In this document: positions 1-7,727 of the stretch, piece by piece
Layout: every line of letters begins with the position of its first letter
Position numbering within the stretch: position 1 is the stretch's first letter
Assembly (NCBI GenBank): GCA_025458865.1
Contig: JALORP010000014.1
Span: forward strand, 1-50,230
Reading direction: 5' to 3'
Source of the DNA: Steroidobacteraceae bacterium
GTDB taxonomy: Bacteria; Pseudomonadota; Gammaproteobacteria; Steroidobacterales; Steroidobacteraceae
DNA: 50,230 bases
Notes under the pieces: model-generated
What the model was told of the DNA's origin: nothing
Database searches by the model: none
The model's input: the letters and a program-made list of their open reading frames with translations, nothing else
Translations under genes and position numbers: made by a program

Positions 1-1
1 C

Positions 2-202
2 CGGAAGCTCGAGGAAGCGGGCGCGGTCCAGAGCGTCCCGGATCCGCAGGCGCTCGGGCAGGCGGTCGCCGACCTCCTGGACGACCCCGACAGGCGGCGG
101 GCCATGGGTCAGCGCGGCCGCGAGGTGGTCGAGGGCAACCGCGGCGCGGTCGCGCGCCTGCTGGATCTCATCGAGCCGCTGCTGGCGCCGCCTTCGGGAT
201 GA
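2..202 (+). CDS. waaA: 3-deoxy-D-manno-octulosonic acid (Kdo) transferase, C-terminal end (partial)
   Basis: Only the last 66 codons lie in the window; the 5' part is off the left edge. The readable tail resembles the end of WaaA/KdtA: a GA-x-V turn, a DLLDDPDRRRAMGQRG stretch and an EGNRGAVARLLDLIEPLL helix, matching the 'mG..g..vv..NrGal.rll' ending of the family. WaaA is an inner-membrane-associated GT-B glycosyltransferase that adds Kdo to lipid IVA in lipopolysaccharide assembly. The stop codon (200-202) overlaps an ATG at 199, but the next gene probably starts further on, at 268. Another GT-B glycosyltransferase cannot be excluded from 66 residues. Confidence 0.7.
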   Translation, partial: RKLEEAGAVQSVPDPQALGQAVADLLDDPDRRRAMGQRGREVVEGNRGAVARLLDLIEPLLAPPSG

Positions 203-213
203 GAAATGCGCAG

Positions 214-241
214 TTGCCTGCCGGGGCTTTTGGCCTAGAAT
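214..241 (+). promoter_or_regulatory. Sigma70-type promoter of the PLP decarboxylase
   Basis: TTGCCT (214-219), a 16-base spacer and TAGAAT (236-241) form a plausible promoter just after the waaA stop. Transcription would start near 248, downstream of the ATG at 199. This supports the TTG at 268 as the true start of the next gene. Confidence 0.55.
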
Positions 242-267
242 CCGCGGTTTTCCCGCAGGGGCCTGCC

Positions 268-1446
268 TTGAACCCCGATATCCGGCCCGCCCCGGCGGCC
301 ATCGAAGCGCCGTTTCCCGTCCTGCCGAGGCCCTACGACGCGGCGGGACTGGCAGGTCTGGCGGCGCGCTACGGCTCGCCGCTCCTCGTCGTCGATTGCG
401 ACGTCCTGCGTGCCCAGTACCGGCGCCTGGCGGCGGCCCTGCCGGGCGTCGTGCTGCACTATGCGCTGAAGCCGCTGCCGGTTCCGGCCGTCGTGAGGGC
501 GCTCGCGGACGAGGGTGCCTGCTTCGATCTCGCGACCAACGGCGAGGTGGACCTCGTGCGCGCCGAGGGCATCTCCCCCTTGCGCTGCATCCACACGCAC
601 CCGATCAAGCGCGACGCCGACATCCGCCACGCGCTCGAGTACGGCGTGACCACCTTCGTCGTGGACAACCCCGACGAGATGGAGAAGTTCGCGCCCTATG
701 CCGGGCGCGCCGAATTGCTGATCCGCCTGTCCTTCCGCAGCCCCGAGGCGGTGGTGGACCTGTCCCGCAAGTTCGGCTGCGACGCGGATACGGCGCTCGA
801 GCTGATGCGCCAGGCGAAGCGGCTCGGCGTCGAGGTGCGCGGGCTTTCTTTCCACGTCGGCTCGCAGTCGCGATCGCCCGAGACCAAGGTCCACGCGATC
901 GATGCCTGCGGCACGCTCATGGCCGAGGCGCGGCGGGAGGGTCTCGCGGCGCTCGGCACGCTCGACATCGGCGGCGGCTTCCCGATCGACTACGTCGAGC
1001 AGGCCACGCCGATCGAGGAATTCTGCGCGCCGATCCGCGCGGCGCTCGCGAGGCTGCCCGCCGACACGCGCGTCATCGCCGAGCCCGGGCGGTTCATCTG
1101 CGGGCCCGCGGGCACCGTGCTCACGACGGTCATGGGACGGGCCTTTCGCGACGGGTGCTGGTGGTACTACCTCGACGACGGGCTGTACGGCTCGTTCAGC
1201 GGGCAGCTCTACGACCACGCGCATTACCCCGTGGAGCCCTTGTTCCCGGGCGAGGGAGCGGCGGAACCGAGCGTGCTGGCCGGCCCGACCTGCGACAGCG
1301 TGGACGTGATCGCCGAGGATCTGGCGCTGCCGCCGTTGCGCGCCGGCGACATCCTGGTCGGCCGGCAGATGGGCGCCTACACCTGGGCCTCCGCCACGGA
1401 CTTCAATTTTTTCCCGCGCGCCCGCGTCCTCCCGGTCAATGTCTGA
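268..1446 (+). CDS. PLP-dependent type III (fold III) decarboxylase, ornithine/lysine/diaminopimelate decarboxylase family
   Basis: This 392-residue alanine-racemase-fold decarboxylase removes CO2 from a basic amino acid, most likely ornithine or a similar substrate, to give a polyamine. The Schiff-base lysine is K68 in HYALKPLP. Also visible are HVGSQ (196-200), the glycine loop GGGFPIDY (235-242), EPGR (272-275) and the active-site cysteine motif GPTCDS (C342), followed by a tyrosine-containing GAYTWAS segment. The GPTCDS form favours ornithine decarboxylase-like enzymes over LysA, but the specificity segment cannot be read with certainty. The TTG at 268 is chosen because a promoter ends at 241 and an AGGGG lies just upstream; the same frame is open back to an ATG at 199. 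No other polyamine genes are adjacent. Confidence 0.88.
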   Translation: MNPDIRPAPAAIEAPFPVLPRPYDAAGLAGLAARYGSPLLVVDCDVLRAQYRRLAAALPGVVLHYALKPLPVPAVVRALADEGACFDLATNGEVDLVRAEGISPLRCIHTHPIKRDADIRHALEYGVTTFVVDNPDEMEKFAPYAGRAELLIRLSFRSPEAVVDLSRKFGCDADTALELMRQAKRLGVEVRGLSFHVGSQSRSPETKVHAIDACGTLMAEARREGLAALGTLDIGGGFPIDYVEQATPIEEFCAPIRAALARLPADTRVIAEPGRFICGPAGTVLTTVMGRAFRDGCWWYYLDDGLYGSFSGQLYDHAHYPVEPLFPGEGAAEPSVLAGPTCDSVDVIAEDLALPPLRAGDILVGRQMGAYTWASATDFNFFPRARVLPVNV

Positions 1447-1597
1447 AGCGGTGGCCCGGGCGCCGTCCGGTCGCCGTGGCGTTGGCGCGACGCTCCAGGT
1501 GGCCTCGGGTCCTCATGCATGTGATTGAATTGGTTGATATTGGCGCGCGGATCCGGGATGCTGGGCGCCGTTTTGCCGCCCCGGGGCGTACCTGATC

Positions 1598-2167
1598 ATG
1601 ACGAATGCAGCTTCTCCGTTTCGCGTGAGCCGCCGGCGCTTCCTGCGCGGCGTGCTGATGGGTGTCCCGGCCGCCGTGGCGCTCGGCGGGCCCGGCAGCG
1701 CGCTCGCGGGTGCCATCGAGCGGCGCGGGGTCGCGCTGGTGAACACGCACACCAGCGAGCGACTGGCGGTCGAGTACTTCTGCGCCGGCAGCTATGACGA
1801 CTGCGCGCTCGCGGCGCTGGACCACATGCTGCGCGACCACCGCACCGGCGAGTTCGTCCCCATGGATCGCGGCCTCTTCGATCTTCTGCATGACGTCGCC
1901 GCGCTCGCCGACCGCGAGCCGAAGTTCGAGGTCATCTCGGGTTACCGCTCGCCGCACACGAACGCCATGCTCAACGCTCAGTCGAGCGGCGTCGCCCGCC
2001 GCAGCCTCCACATGGACGGCAAGGCCATCGACGTCCGCCTCGTCGGCTACCGCACCGACCGGCTGCGGGACCTCGCGGTGTCGATGAATCGGGGCGGCGT
2101 CGGTTACTACGCGAAGTCCGACTTCGTCCACCTCGACACGGGTCGCGTCCGGACCTGGGCCGGCTGA
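1598..2167 (+). CDS. mepK: Tat-exported peptidoglycan endopeptidase, DUF882/YcbK (MepK) family
   Basis: This 189-residue protein opens with a twin-arginine signal (SRRRFLRG, about residues 11-18) and a hydrophobic stretch ending in an Ala-Gly-Ala region. The mature part follows the DUF882/peptidase M15A pattern: ISGYRSPHTN, then SLHMDGKAIDVR (zinc ligands H and D) and GVGYY..SDFVHLDTG (second H). E. coli MepK (YcbK) has the same layout and cuts 3-3 and 4-3 peptide crosslinks in the periplasm, allowing wall expansion. The gene stands alone 151 bases after the decarboxylase. That gap is GC-rich with one AT-richer patch (about 1520-1545) that may carry its promoter. Family assignment is firm; exact bond specificity is inferred. 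Confidence 0.85.
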   Translation: MTNAASPFRVSRRRFLRGVLMGVPAAVALGGPGSALAGAIERRGVALVNTHTSERLAVEYFCAGSYDDCALAALDHMLRDHRTGEFVPMDRGLFDLLHDVAALADREPKFEVISGYRSPHTNAMLNAQSSGVARRSLHMDGKAIDVRLVGYRTDRLRDLAVSMNRGGVGYYAKSDFVHLDTGRVRTWAG

Positions 2168-2284
2168 GGTCTCGCGACACGACGGCGTCCGCCCGGCTCG
2201 TCCCGGGCTGAACGGCGCTGCGCATCCAGCCGCAGCCTCGCCTGAGATACGATGCGTGCCCCGAGTCCCGGCGGAGTCCCGATC

Positions 2285-2701
2285 ATGCGCAAGACCGTGG
2301 CCGCGGCCCTCGCCGCGACCCTGTCCCTGCTCGTTTCCAGCTGTGGTGGCGACGGCGGCCGGGGCGGCGCGCCCAACCCCGGCGCGCGCGTCTATTCGCA
2401 GCACTGCATGGCCTGCCACCAGCGTAACGGCCGCGGCCTCGGCGAGACGCAGCCGAGCCTCGTCGGCACGCCGACGGTGTCGGGCGACCCGGCTGCGCTG
2501 ATCGCCTGGGTGGCCTTCGGTGTTCGCCCGCCGGGGCTGGTGAGGGGCCGCAGCCTCGTCGTGATGCCGCACTTCCATTGGCTGTCCGACGACGACCTCG
2601 CGGCGGTGCTCACCCACGTGCGGTCGAGCTTCGGCAACGATTACCCGCCCATCACCGCCGCGATGGTGGCCGAGGTCCGCGCCGCCCAAGGGGCAAGGTG
2701 A
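2285..2701 (+). CDS. Lipoprotein c-type cytochrome (class I, monohaem)
   Basis: A 138-residue exported monohaem cytochrome c. The N-terminus is a lipoprotein signal with lipobox L-V-S-S-C (C20), so the protein is probably anchored in a membrane facing the periplasm. The haem site is CMACH (41-45); M94 in VVMPHF is the likely sixth ligand. The pattern 'GARVYSQHCMACHQRNGRG' matches small electron-shuttle cytochromes of oxidases and alcohol or sulfite dehydrogenases. No oxidase or dehydrogenase gene lies next to it, so its partner is unknown. ATG 2285 is preferred to the in-frame ATG at 2252 because only it places the lipobox at the right distance. A possible -10 (TACGAT, 2248-2253) lies upstream. 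Confidence 0.88.
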   Translation: MRKTVAAALAATLSLLVSSCGGDGGRGGAPNPGARVYSQHCMACHQRNGRGLGETQPSLVGTPTVSGDPAALIAWVAFGVRPPGLVRGRSLVVMPHFHWLSDDDLAAVLTHVRSSFGNDYPPITAAMVAEVRAAQGAR

Positions 2702-2709
2702 GACCTGAG

Positions 2710-3006
2710 ATGCTCGAATTCGAGCTCGTCGCGGGCGCCCGGCAGGCCCGCGGCGTCGCCGTCGTGATCGACGTGTTCCGCGCCTCCTCCGTGGCCTGCC
2801 ATGCCGCGGCGGCAGGCGCGGCGCGCATCCACCCGGTCGGCGACGAGGTGATCGACGGCACGCTGGTGAGCGCGGCGGCGGTCAGCCGCTACCTGCTTGC
2901 CTGCGCACCGCGTATCGTGTCGCTCGTGCGCATGGGTCACGAGGCGCGCGAGCCACGCGCCGGCCGCGACGGGCCGCTGCCCTGGGTCGCCAGCACCGCG
3001 GCCTGA
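2710..3006 (+). CDS. Shortened 2-phosphosulfolactate phosphatase (ComB)-like protein
   Basis: A 98-residue ORF starting 8 bases after the cytochrome. Residues 1-44 match the N-terminus of the ComB family: FELVAGA, VVIDVFRASSVAC (18-30) and GAARIHPVG. Residues 50-82 (DGTLVSAAAVSRYLLACAP, then SLVRMGHEAREP) resemble a C-terminal part of the same family. Full-length members are roughly 220-240 residues, so most of the middle, holding the catalytic region, appears deleted, and the last 16 residues look unrelated. It may be an internally deleted remnant or a reduced paralogue that still folds. The reading frame is intact and codon use matches its neighbours. A phosphatase function should not be assumed. 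Confidence 0.6.
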   Translation: MLEFELVAGARQARGVAVVIDVFRASSVACHAAAAGAARIHPVGDEVIDGTLVSAAAVSRYLLACAPRIVSLVRMGHEAREPRAGRDGPLPWVASTAA

Positions 3007-3023
3007 GCCGCGAGGGAGTGACC

Positions 3024-4022
3024 GTGAACAGGAACCCGAAGGCCCGCGAGCGCCGCAACGAGGCCGTCACGGCGGATCTCACCGCGGTGGTGGTCGCGGT
3101 CACCGGCGGAGAGCCCAGGGTACTGACGCTCGACGGCACGGCGGGCGAGCTCGAGCGGCTTCCGTCGGGTCCCTTCGAGCTGCGGCACCGCACCCTCGAG
3201 CAGGGCCTGCGAAGCTGGGTGGAGTCCCAGACCCGCCAGACGCTCGGGTACGTCGAGCAGCTCTACACCTTCGGCGACCGGGACCGGCACGTGCCCACCG
3301 CCGCGACGGGAGCCGCGCGCGTGCTCTCCATCGGCTACGTCGCGCTGGTGCGCGAGCCGCGCCAGTCAGCCGCCGAGGGCGTGGCGTGGCGCGACTGGTA
3401 CCGCTACTTCCCCTGGGAGGACTGGCGTCACGGCCGGCCACCCGTGCTCGACGCCATCGAGGGGTGGCTGCGCGCGTGGGTCGAAGGCGCGTCAGGCGCC
3501 ACCGAGAGGCGCCAGCGGGCCGAGCGGGTCGCAGTCAATTTCGCGATAGACGGCGGAACCTGGAACGAGGACCGCGTGCTCGAGCGCTACGAGCTCGCCT
3601 ACGGGGCGGGACTCGTCGCCGAGGCCTACGCCGATGGCGCGGTCGTGGGGCAGGGGCCGCCGCGGGGCGTGGGAGGCGAGCCCATGGCGGGCGATCACCG
3701 CCGCATATTGGCTACGGCGATCGCGAGGCTTCGCGGCAAGATCAAGTACCGCCCGGTGGTGTTCGAGCTGCTGCCGCCGACGTTCACCCTGTTGCAGCTG
3801 CAGCAGACGGTGGAGGCGCTGGCGGGCCTCGGGCTCCACAAGCCCAACTTCCGCCGCCTGGTGGAGCAGCAAGGCCTCGTGGAGGACACCGGCGCCATGA
3901 CGCTCGGTACCGGTGGCCGTCCAGCGCGGCTGGTACGCTTCCGCCGCGAGGCGCTCCTCGAGCGGCCTGCGCCGGGGCTCCGGGTTCGGGCGACCCGGGC
4001 GGCAGGGCCCAGGGGGTCTTGA
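3024..4022 (+). CDS. nadQ: NAD biosynthesis transcriptional regulator, NadQ/NrtR-like (COG4111-type)
   Basis: A 332-residue protein with an N-terminal Nudix-like domain and a C-terminal winged helix-turn-helix. The first part has the conserved SGPFELRHRTLEQGLRSWV and GYVEQLYTFGDR segments. The catalytic REUxEE of true Nudix hydrolases is replaced (LRSWVESQ), so this is a ligand-sensing, non-hydrolytic domain. The C-terminal part has DHRRILATAIARLRGKIKYRP, FTLLQLQ and the NFRRLVE recognition helix, typical of NrtR/NadQ repressors that sense NAD-pathway metabolites. It lies directly upstream of nadA-nadB on the same strand, and its stop codon overlaps the nadA -35 box. GTG 3024 is preferred to GTG 3018 because GAGGGA (3012-3017) is correctly spaced only for 3024. 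Confidence 0.87.
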   Translation: MNRNPKARERRNEAVTADLTAVVVAVTGGEPRVLTLDGTAGELERLPSGPFELRHRTLEQGLRSWVESQTRQTLGYVEQLYTFGDRDRHVPTAATGAARVLSIGYVALVREPRQSAAEGVAWRDWYRYFPWEDWRHGRPPVLDAIEGWLRAWVEGASGATERRQRAERVAVNFAIDGGTWNEDRVLERYELAYGAGLVAEAYADGAVVGQGPPRGVGGEPMAGDHRRILATAIARLRGKIKYRPVVFELLPPTFTLLQLQQTVEALAGLGLHKPNFRRLVEQQGLVEDTGAMTLGTGGRPARLVRFRREALLERPAPGLRVRATRAAGPRGS

Positions 4023-4046
4023 CAGGCTTATTCCCAAACCTAGAAT
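4019..4046 (+). promoter_or_regulatory. nadA-nadB promoter
   Basis: A perfect -35 TTGACA (4019-4024), a 16-base spacer and the -10 TAGAAT (4041-4046). The -35 overlaps the nadQ stop codon (4020-4022). Transcription would begin near 4053, leaving a leader of about 60 bases before the nadA ATG at 4116. Confidence 0.75.
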
Positions 4047-4050
4047 AAGC
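4026..4050. promoter_or_regulatory. Candidate NadQ operator: perfect inverted repeat across the nadA -10
   Basis: GCTTATTC (4026-4033) and its exact reverse complement GAATAAGC (4043-4050) are separated by 9 bases; arm centres are 17 bases apart. The repeat fills the spacer and the -10 box of the nadA promoter, so a bound dimer would block RNA polymerase. It lies right after nadQ, the likely repressor gene. The link to NadQ is inferred from position. Confidence 0.65.
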
Positions 4051-4053
4051 ATT

Positions 4054-4072
4054 GCCGGTGATGCCGGCTTTT
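4054..4072 (+). other. Small leader hairpin in the nadA 5' untranslated region
   Basis: GCCGG (4054-4058), TGATG loop and CCGGC (4064-4068) followed by TTTT. The stem is only 5 bp. It could be a weak terminator for nadQ read-through, an mRNA 5' stabiliser, or chance. Confidence 0.25.
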
Positions 4073-4115
4073 ATCTGACCGTTGTAATACTCATAGAGAG
4101 CATAAGGGTACGGCC

Positions 4116-5153
4116 ATGGCGACTCCCGCTGCACGCATCCCCGAGTCGGCCTTCACGCCCGAGGTCGAGGCGCGCACTGCGCATCTCTTCGAGCGGGTGA
4201 AGCGCGTCATCCCGGCGGTGGAGTGGCCCGTGTTCGCGCCGGATATCGACGCCATCCTCGAACTCAAGCGGCGCCGCAACGCAGTGGTGCTCGCCCACAA
4301 CTACCAGACGCCCGAGATCTTCCACACAGTGGCCGACATCGTCGGCGACAGCCTCGCGCTCGCGCGTGAGGCGGTGAACGTGGACGCCGACGTCATCGTG
4401 TTGTGCGGCGTGCACTTCATGGCCGAGACCGCCAAGCTGCTGAACCCGGAAAAGACGGTGCTGATCCCGGACCTGCGCGCGGGCTGCTCGCTCGCCGAGT
4501 CCATCACCGCCGAGGACGTTCGCGGTCTCAAGGCGCGCCACCCCGGCGTGCCCGTCGTCACCTACGTGAACACCTCGGCCGCGGTGAAGGCCGAGAGCGA
4601 CGTCTGCTGCACCTCGGGCAACGCGGTCCACGTGGTCGAGTCCCTCGGCGTGGACAGGGTGATCTTCATCCCCGACGAATACCTCGCGAAGAACGTCGCC
4701 GCGCAGACCAGGGTCGGGATCATTCCCTGGCCCGGCCACTGCGAGGTGCACGAGCGCTTCACGCCGGCCGACATCGCCTCGATCCGCGCGTCACACCCCG
4801 GCATCGTCGTGCTGGCGCACCCCGAGTGCGACCGGCCGGTGGTGGAGGCGGCCGACTACGCCGGCTCCACGCACGGCATGGCGAAGTACGTTGCCGACCA
4901 TAAGCCGCGGCAGGTGGCCCTGATCACCGAGTGCTCCATGAGTGACAACGTCGCGGTCGCGAACCCCGACGTGGAGTTCGTGCGGCCCTGCAACCTCTGC
5001 CCGCACATGAAGCGCATCACCCTCGGCCGGATCCGCCACGCGCTCGAGACCATGACCCACGAGGTCACCATCGATCCGGCGGTCGCGGGGCGCGCGCGTG
5101 CGGCGGTCGAGCGAATGCTCGCCATCGGCCCGCCGCCGGTGCTCCAGCCGTGA
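4116..5153 (+). CDS. nadA: Quinolinate synthase
   Basis: A 345-residue [4Fe-4S] enzyme that condenses iminoaspartate from NadB with dihydroxyacetone phosphate to quinolinate, in de novo NAD synthesis in the cytoplasm. Visible signatures are HNYQTPEI (61-68), the cluster cysteines C97 ([11 protein letters not shown]), C164/C165 ([10 protein letters not shown]) and CNLC (292-295), plus HPEC (235-238). Length and spacing fit the family. The AAGGG at 4104-4108 is spaced 7 bases from the ATG. It is followed by nadB with a GTGA overlap, so the two are translationally coupled. Repression by NadQ through the upstream palindrome is likely. Confidence 0.97.
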   Translation: MATPAARIPESAFTPEVEARTAHLFERVKRVIPAVEWPVFAPDIDAILELKRRRNAVVLAHNYQTPEIFHTVADIVGDSLALAREAVNVDADVIVLCGVHFMAETAKLLNPEKTVLIPDLRAGCSLAESITAEDVRGLKARHPGVPVVTYVNTSAAVKAESDVCCTSGNAVHVVESLGVDRVIFIPDEYLAKNVAAQTRVGIIPWPGHCEVHERFTPADIASIRASHPGIVVLAHPECDRPVVEAADYAGSTHGMAKYVADHKPRQVALITECSMSDNVAVANPDVEFVRPCNLCPHMKRITLGRIRHALETMTHEVTIDPAVAGRARAAVERMLAIGPPPVLQP

Positions 5154-6715
5154 TCCCGGCGCGCACGCCGGTGGTGGTGGTCGGCGCGGGCCTCGGCGGC
5201 CTCGCCACGGCGATCGAGCTCGCGCCGCGGCCGGTGCTGCTCGTCACCCGCGCCAGGCTCGGCGAGGACGTCGCGAGCGCCTGGGCGCAGGGCGGGCTCG
5301 CCGCGGCCGTGGGCGACGATGATTCCCCGGGCGAGCATGCCGCCGACACGCACGCGGCCGGCGACGGACTCTGCGACCCGGCCGTCGTCACGCTCGTCAC
5401 CGAGGCGGCACCGGCCTGCGTCGAGCGGCTGCGAAGGCTCGGCGTGGGGTTCGACGCCGACGCCGACGGCCGGCCGCTGCTCGGACGCGAGGGCGGCCAC
5501 CACCGCCGCAGGATCCTGCACGTGCGCGATGCCACCGGCGCGGCCATCACCCGCGCCCTCGTCGCCGAGTTGCGCCGCACGCCCTCGGTGACGGTGCTCG
5601 AGGGCGTGGACGTCGAGGACCTGCTGCTGCGCGACGGCGCGGTCGCGGGGCTCACCGCCCGGCGCGGCGCGGAGCGCCTGCGCATCAGCGCGAGTGCGGT
5701 GGTGCTCGCCACCGGCGGCCTCGGCGGCCTGTACGCCCGCACCAGCAACCCGCTCGGCGCGCGCGGCGACGGTCTCGCGATGGCCGCCCGCGCGGGCGCG
5801 CAGCTGGCTGACCTGGAATTCGTGCAGTTCCACCCGACCGCGCTCGACCTGGGCGCGGATCCGATGCCGCTCGCCACCGAGGCGCTGCGCGGCGAGGGCG
5901 CCGTGCTCGTGAACTCGCTCGGCGAGCGCTTCATGCAAGGCCTGCACCCGCTGGCCGACCTGGCGCCTCGCGACGTCGTGGCGCGGGCGATTTTCCGCGA
6001 GCGCGCCGCCGGCCGCGGGGTGTTCCTGGATGCGCGCGAGGCGCTCGGTGACCGCTTCGCCGGGCGTTTCCCGACGGTGTACGCCGCCTGCCGGCAGGCC
6101 GGCCTCGACCCTGCGACCCAGCCGATGCCGGTGGCGCCGGCGGCTCACTACCACATGGGCGGCATCGCCGTGGACGAGACCGCGCGCAGCTCCGTGCCGG
6201 GCCTGTGGGCGGTCGGCGAGGTGGCGGCGACCGGCCTGCACGGCGCGAATCGTCTCGCCAGCAACTCGCTGCTCGAGGCGCTGGTCTTCGGCGAGCGCGC
6301 CGCGCGCGACATCGCCGCCCGCGCGGCCTCCAGTGCCACCCTTGCGCCGCCCGCCGTGGCCGATCGGCGGCCGGCGGCCGAGGACGCGTACACGCTGGAC
6401 TGGCTCAGGCGCACCATGGATGCGGAGGTCGGCGTCGAGCGCGATGCCGCCGGCCTCGGTCGCGCCGTTGCCGCGCTCGCGCCGCTCGCCGCCGGCGAGG
6501 GCGCAGGTCCGGTGCTGCGCAATGCGGCCACGGCGGCGCTGCTCGTCGCCACGGCAGCCCTGGCGCGCGAGGAGAGCCGGGGCGGGCACTTCCGCCGTGA
6601 CCACCCGGCGCATGCGCCGGGCCCGGCCCGCCGCGGGCATCTCACCCTGCGCGAGGCGTTCGACCGCGCCGCGGCCATGTCCCCGCCACCGATGGCGCGC
6701 GCGGCCGCCGGCTGA
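5150..6715 (+). CDS. nadB: L-aspartate oxidase
   Basis: A 521-residue FAD flavoprotein that oxidises L-aspartate to iminoaspartate, the substrate of NadA. The N-terminal dinucleotide-binding motif is [13 protein letters not shown] (about 9-21). Then come [12 protein letters not shown], the HVRDATG segment, FVQFHPTAL, and the C-terminal FAD motif [21 protein letters not shown] typical of NadB and the succinate dehydrogenase/fumarate reductase flavoprotein family. GTG start within the nadA stop (GTGA). No nadC follows, so quinolinate phosphoribosyltransferase must be encoded elsewhere. Confidence 0.96.
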   Translation: MIPARTPVVVVGAGLGGLATAIELAPRPVLLVTRARLGEDVASAWAQGGLAAAVGDDDSPGEHAADTHAAGDGLCDPAVVTLVTEAAPACVERLRRLGVGFDADADGRPLLGREGGHHRRRILHVRDATGAAITRALVAELRRTPSVTVLEGVDVEDLLLRDGAVAGLTARRGAERLRISASAVVLATGGLGGLYARTSNPLGARGDGLAMAARAGAQLADLEFVQFHPTALDLGADPMPLATEALRGEGAVLVNSLGERFMQGLHPLADLAPRDVVARAIFRERAAGRGVFLDAREALGDRFAGRFPTVYAACRQAGLDPATQPMPVAPAAHYHMGGIAVDETARSSVPGLWAVGEVAATGLHGANRLASNSLLEALVFGERAARDIAARAASSATLAPPAVADRRPAAEDAYTLDWLRRTMDAEVGVERDAAGLGRAVAALAPLAAGEGAGPVLRNAATAALLVATAALAREESRGGHFRRDHPAHAPGPARRGHLTLREAFDRAAAMSPPPMARAAAG

Positions 6716-6761
6716 CAGAATCGCGCCCGCGGCCGGCCCCCGAACCGGCGCCGGGGTTCCC

Positions 6762-7364
6762 ATGTCCGCCATCGACACCGTCATCTTCGACGTCGGCCGG
6801 GTGCTGGTGCACCTCGACTTCCGGCGCCTGCTCGCCTTCCTCGACGACCACGGCATCGACGTCGCGCACATCAGCGAGCTGCTTACGCGCATCGATCTCG
6901 CGGCCTACGAGCGCGGCGCCTTCGACGGCGACGCGCTGCTCGGGCGCATAGAATCGATGTCCGCCCGGCCGATGGACCGGGCCGCGATGCGCGCGCACTG
7001 GCTCGACATCTTCGTCCCGCAGGAAGGCATGCTCGACCTTTCGCGGCGGCTGTCCCGGTCGCACCGCGTGTTCATCCTCTCCAACGTCGGCGACCTGCAC
7101 TGGGAGCACCTCGACGCCAGCTGGGGCATCGGCTCGATCGGCCACGGCGCGATCGCCTCGTACAAGGTCGGCGCCTCGAAGCCCGACCCGGCCATCTACC
7201 GCCGCGCCGAGGAGTCCTTCGGGCTCGAGCCGCGGCGCACGGTCTTCATCGACGACATGGTCGCGAACGTGGACACGGCGCGCGGGCGCCACTGGCACGC
7301 CATCCATCACCGCGACGAGCCGAGCACCGTCGAGGATCTTCGCGCCCTCGGCGTCCCTGCCTGA
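6762..7364 (+). CDS. HAD-superfamily phosphatase (YihX-like subfamily IA)
   Basis: A 200-residue HAD hydrolase. Motif I is FDVGRVLV near residue 8, with Gly where many family members carry the second Asp (as in YihX-type proteins, FDLGNV). Motif II is ILSNVGDLH, motif III is the Lys in GASKPDPAIY and motif IV is VFIDDMVANVD. E. coli YihX dephosphorylates glucose-1-phosphate, but substrates in this family cannot be predicted from sequence. A CAGAAT at 6716-6721 in the gap after nadB could be a -10; otherwise it is read through from nadB. DUF486 follows 9 bases downstream. Confidence 0.82.
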   Translation: MSAIDTVIFDVGRVLVHLDFRRLLAFLDDHGIDVAHISELLTRIDLAAYERGAFDGDALLGRIESMSARPMDRAAMRAHWLDIFVPQEGMLDLSRRLSRSHRVFILSNVGDLHWEHLDASWGIGSIGHGAIASYKVGASKPDPAIYRRAEESFGLEPRRTVFIDDMVANVDTARGRHWHAIHHRDEPSTVEDLRALGVPA

Positions 7365-7373
7365 GGATCCGCC

Positions 7374-7727
7374 ATGCCCGTCGCCTTCTGGCACACGGTC
7401 GTCCTGCTGACGCTGTCGAACGTGTTCATGACCTTCGCGTGGTACGCCCACCTGAAGGAGATGAACGACAAGCCCTGGTATCTCGCCGCGCTGTTCTCCT
7501 GGGGCATCGCCGCGGTCGAGTACGCGTTCCAGGTCCCGGGCAACCGGATCGGCTACACCGTGATGACGCTTCCACAGCTGAAGATCCTGCAGGAGGTCAT
7601 CACGCTCACCGTCTTCGTGCCCTTCGTCGTGCTCTACATGAAGCAGGGCCTGAAGCTCGACTACCTCTGGGCCGCGCTGTGCATGCTCGGCGCCGTCTAC
7701 TTCATCTTCCGCGAGGGCGCTCCATGA
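7374..7727 (+). CDS. DMT-family small membrane protein (DUF486)
   Basis: A 117-residue integral membrane protein with four predicted transmembrane helices (about residues 5-24, 33-52, 65-85 and 93-113). It matches the DUF486 family, which resembles small multidrug-resistance transporters of the DMT clan. The conserved HLKEMNDKPWYLAALFSWGIA and EYAFQVPGNRIGY segments are visible. Function is unknown. It sits between the HAD gene and the HIT-VOC fusion; the downstream gene starts inside its stop codon (ATGA). Confidence 0.88.
   Translation: MPVAFWHTVVLLTLSNVFMTFAWYAHLKEMNDKPWYLAALFSWGIAAVEYAFQVPGNRIGYTVMTLPQLKILQEVITLTVFVPFVVLYMKQGLKLDYLWAALCMLGAVYFIFREGAP

Noticed and set aside
268..1446. Diaminopimelate decarboxylase (lysA)
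   Set aside because: The GPTCDS active-site form and lack of lysine-pathway neighbours fit ornithine-type decarboxylases at least as well, so I leave the substrate open.
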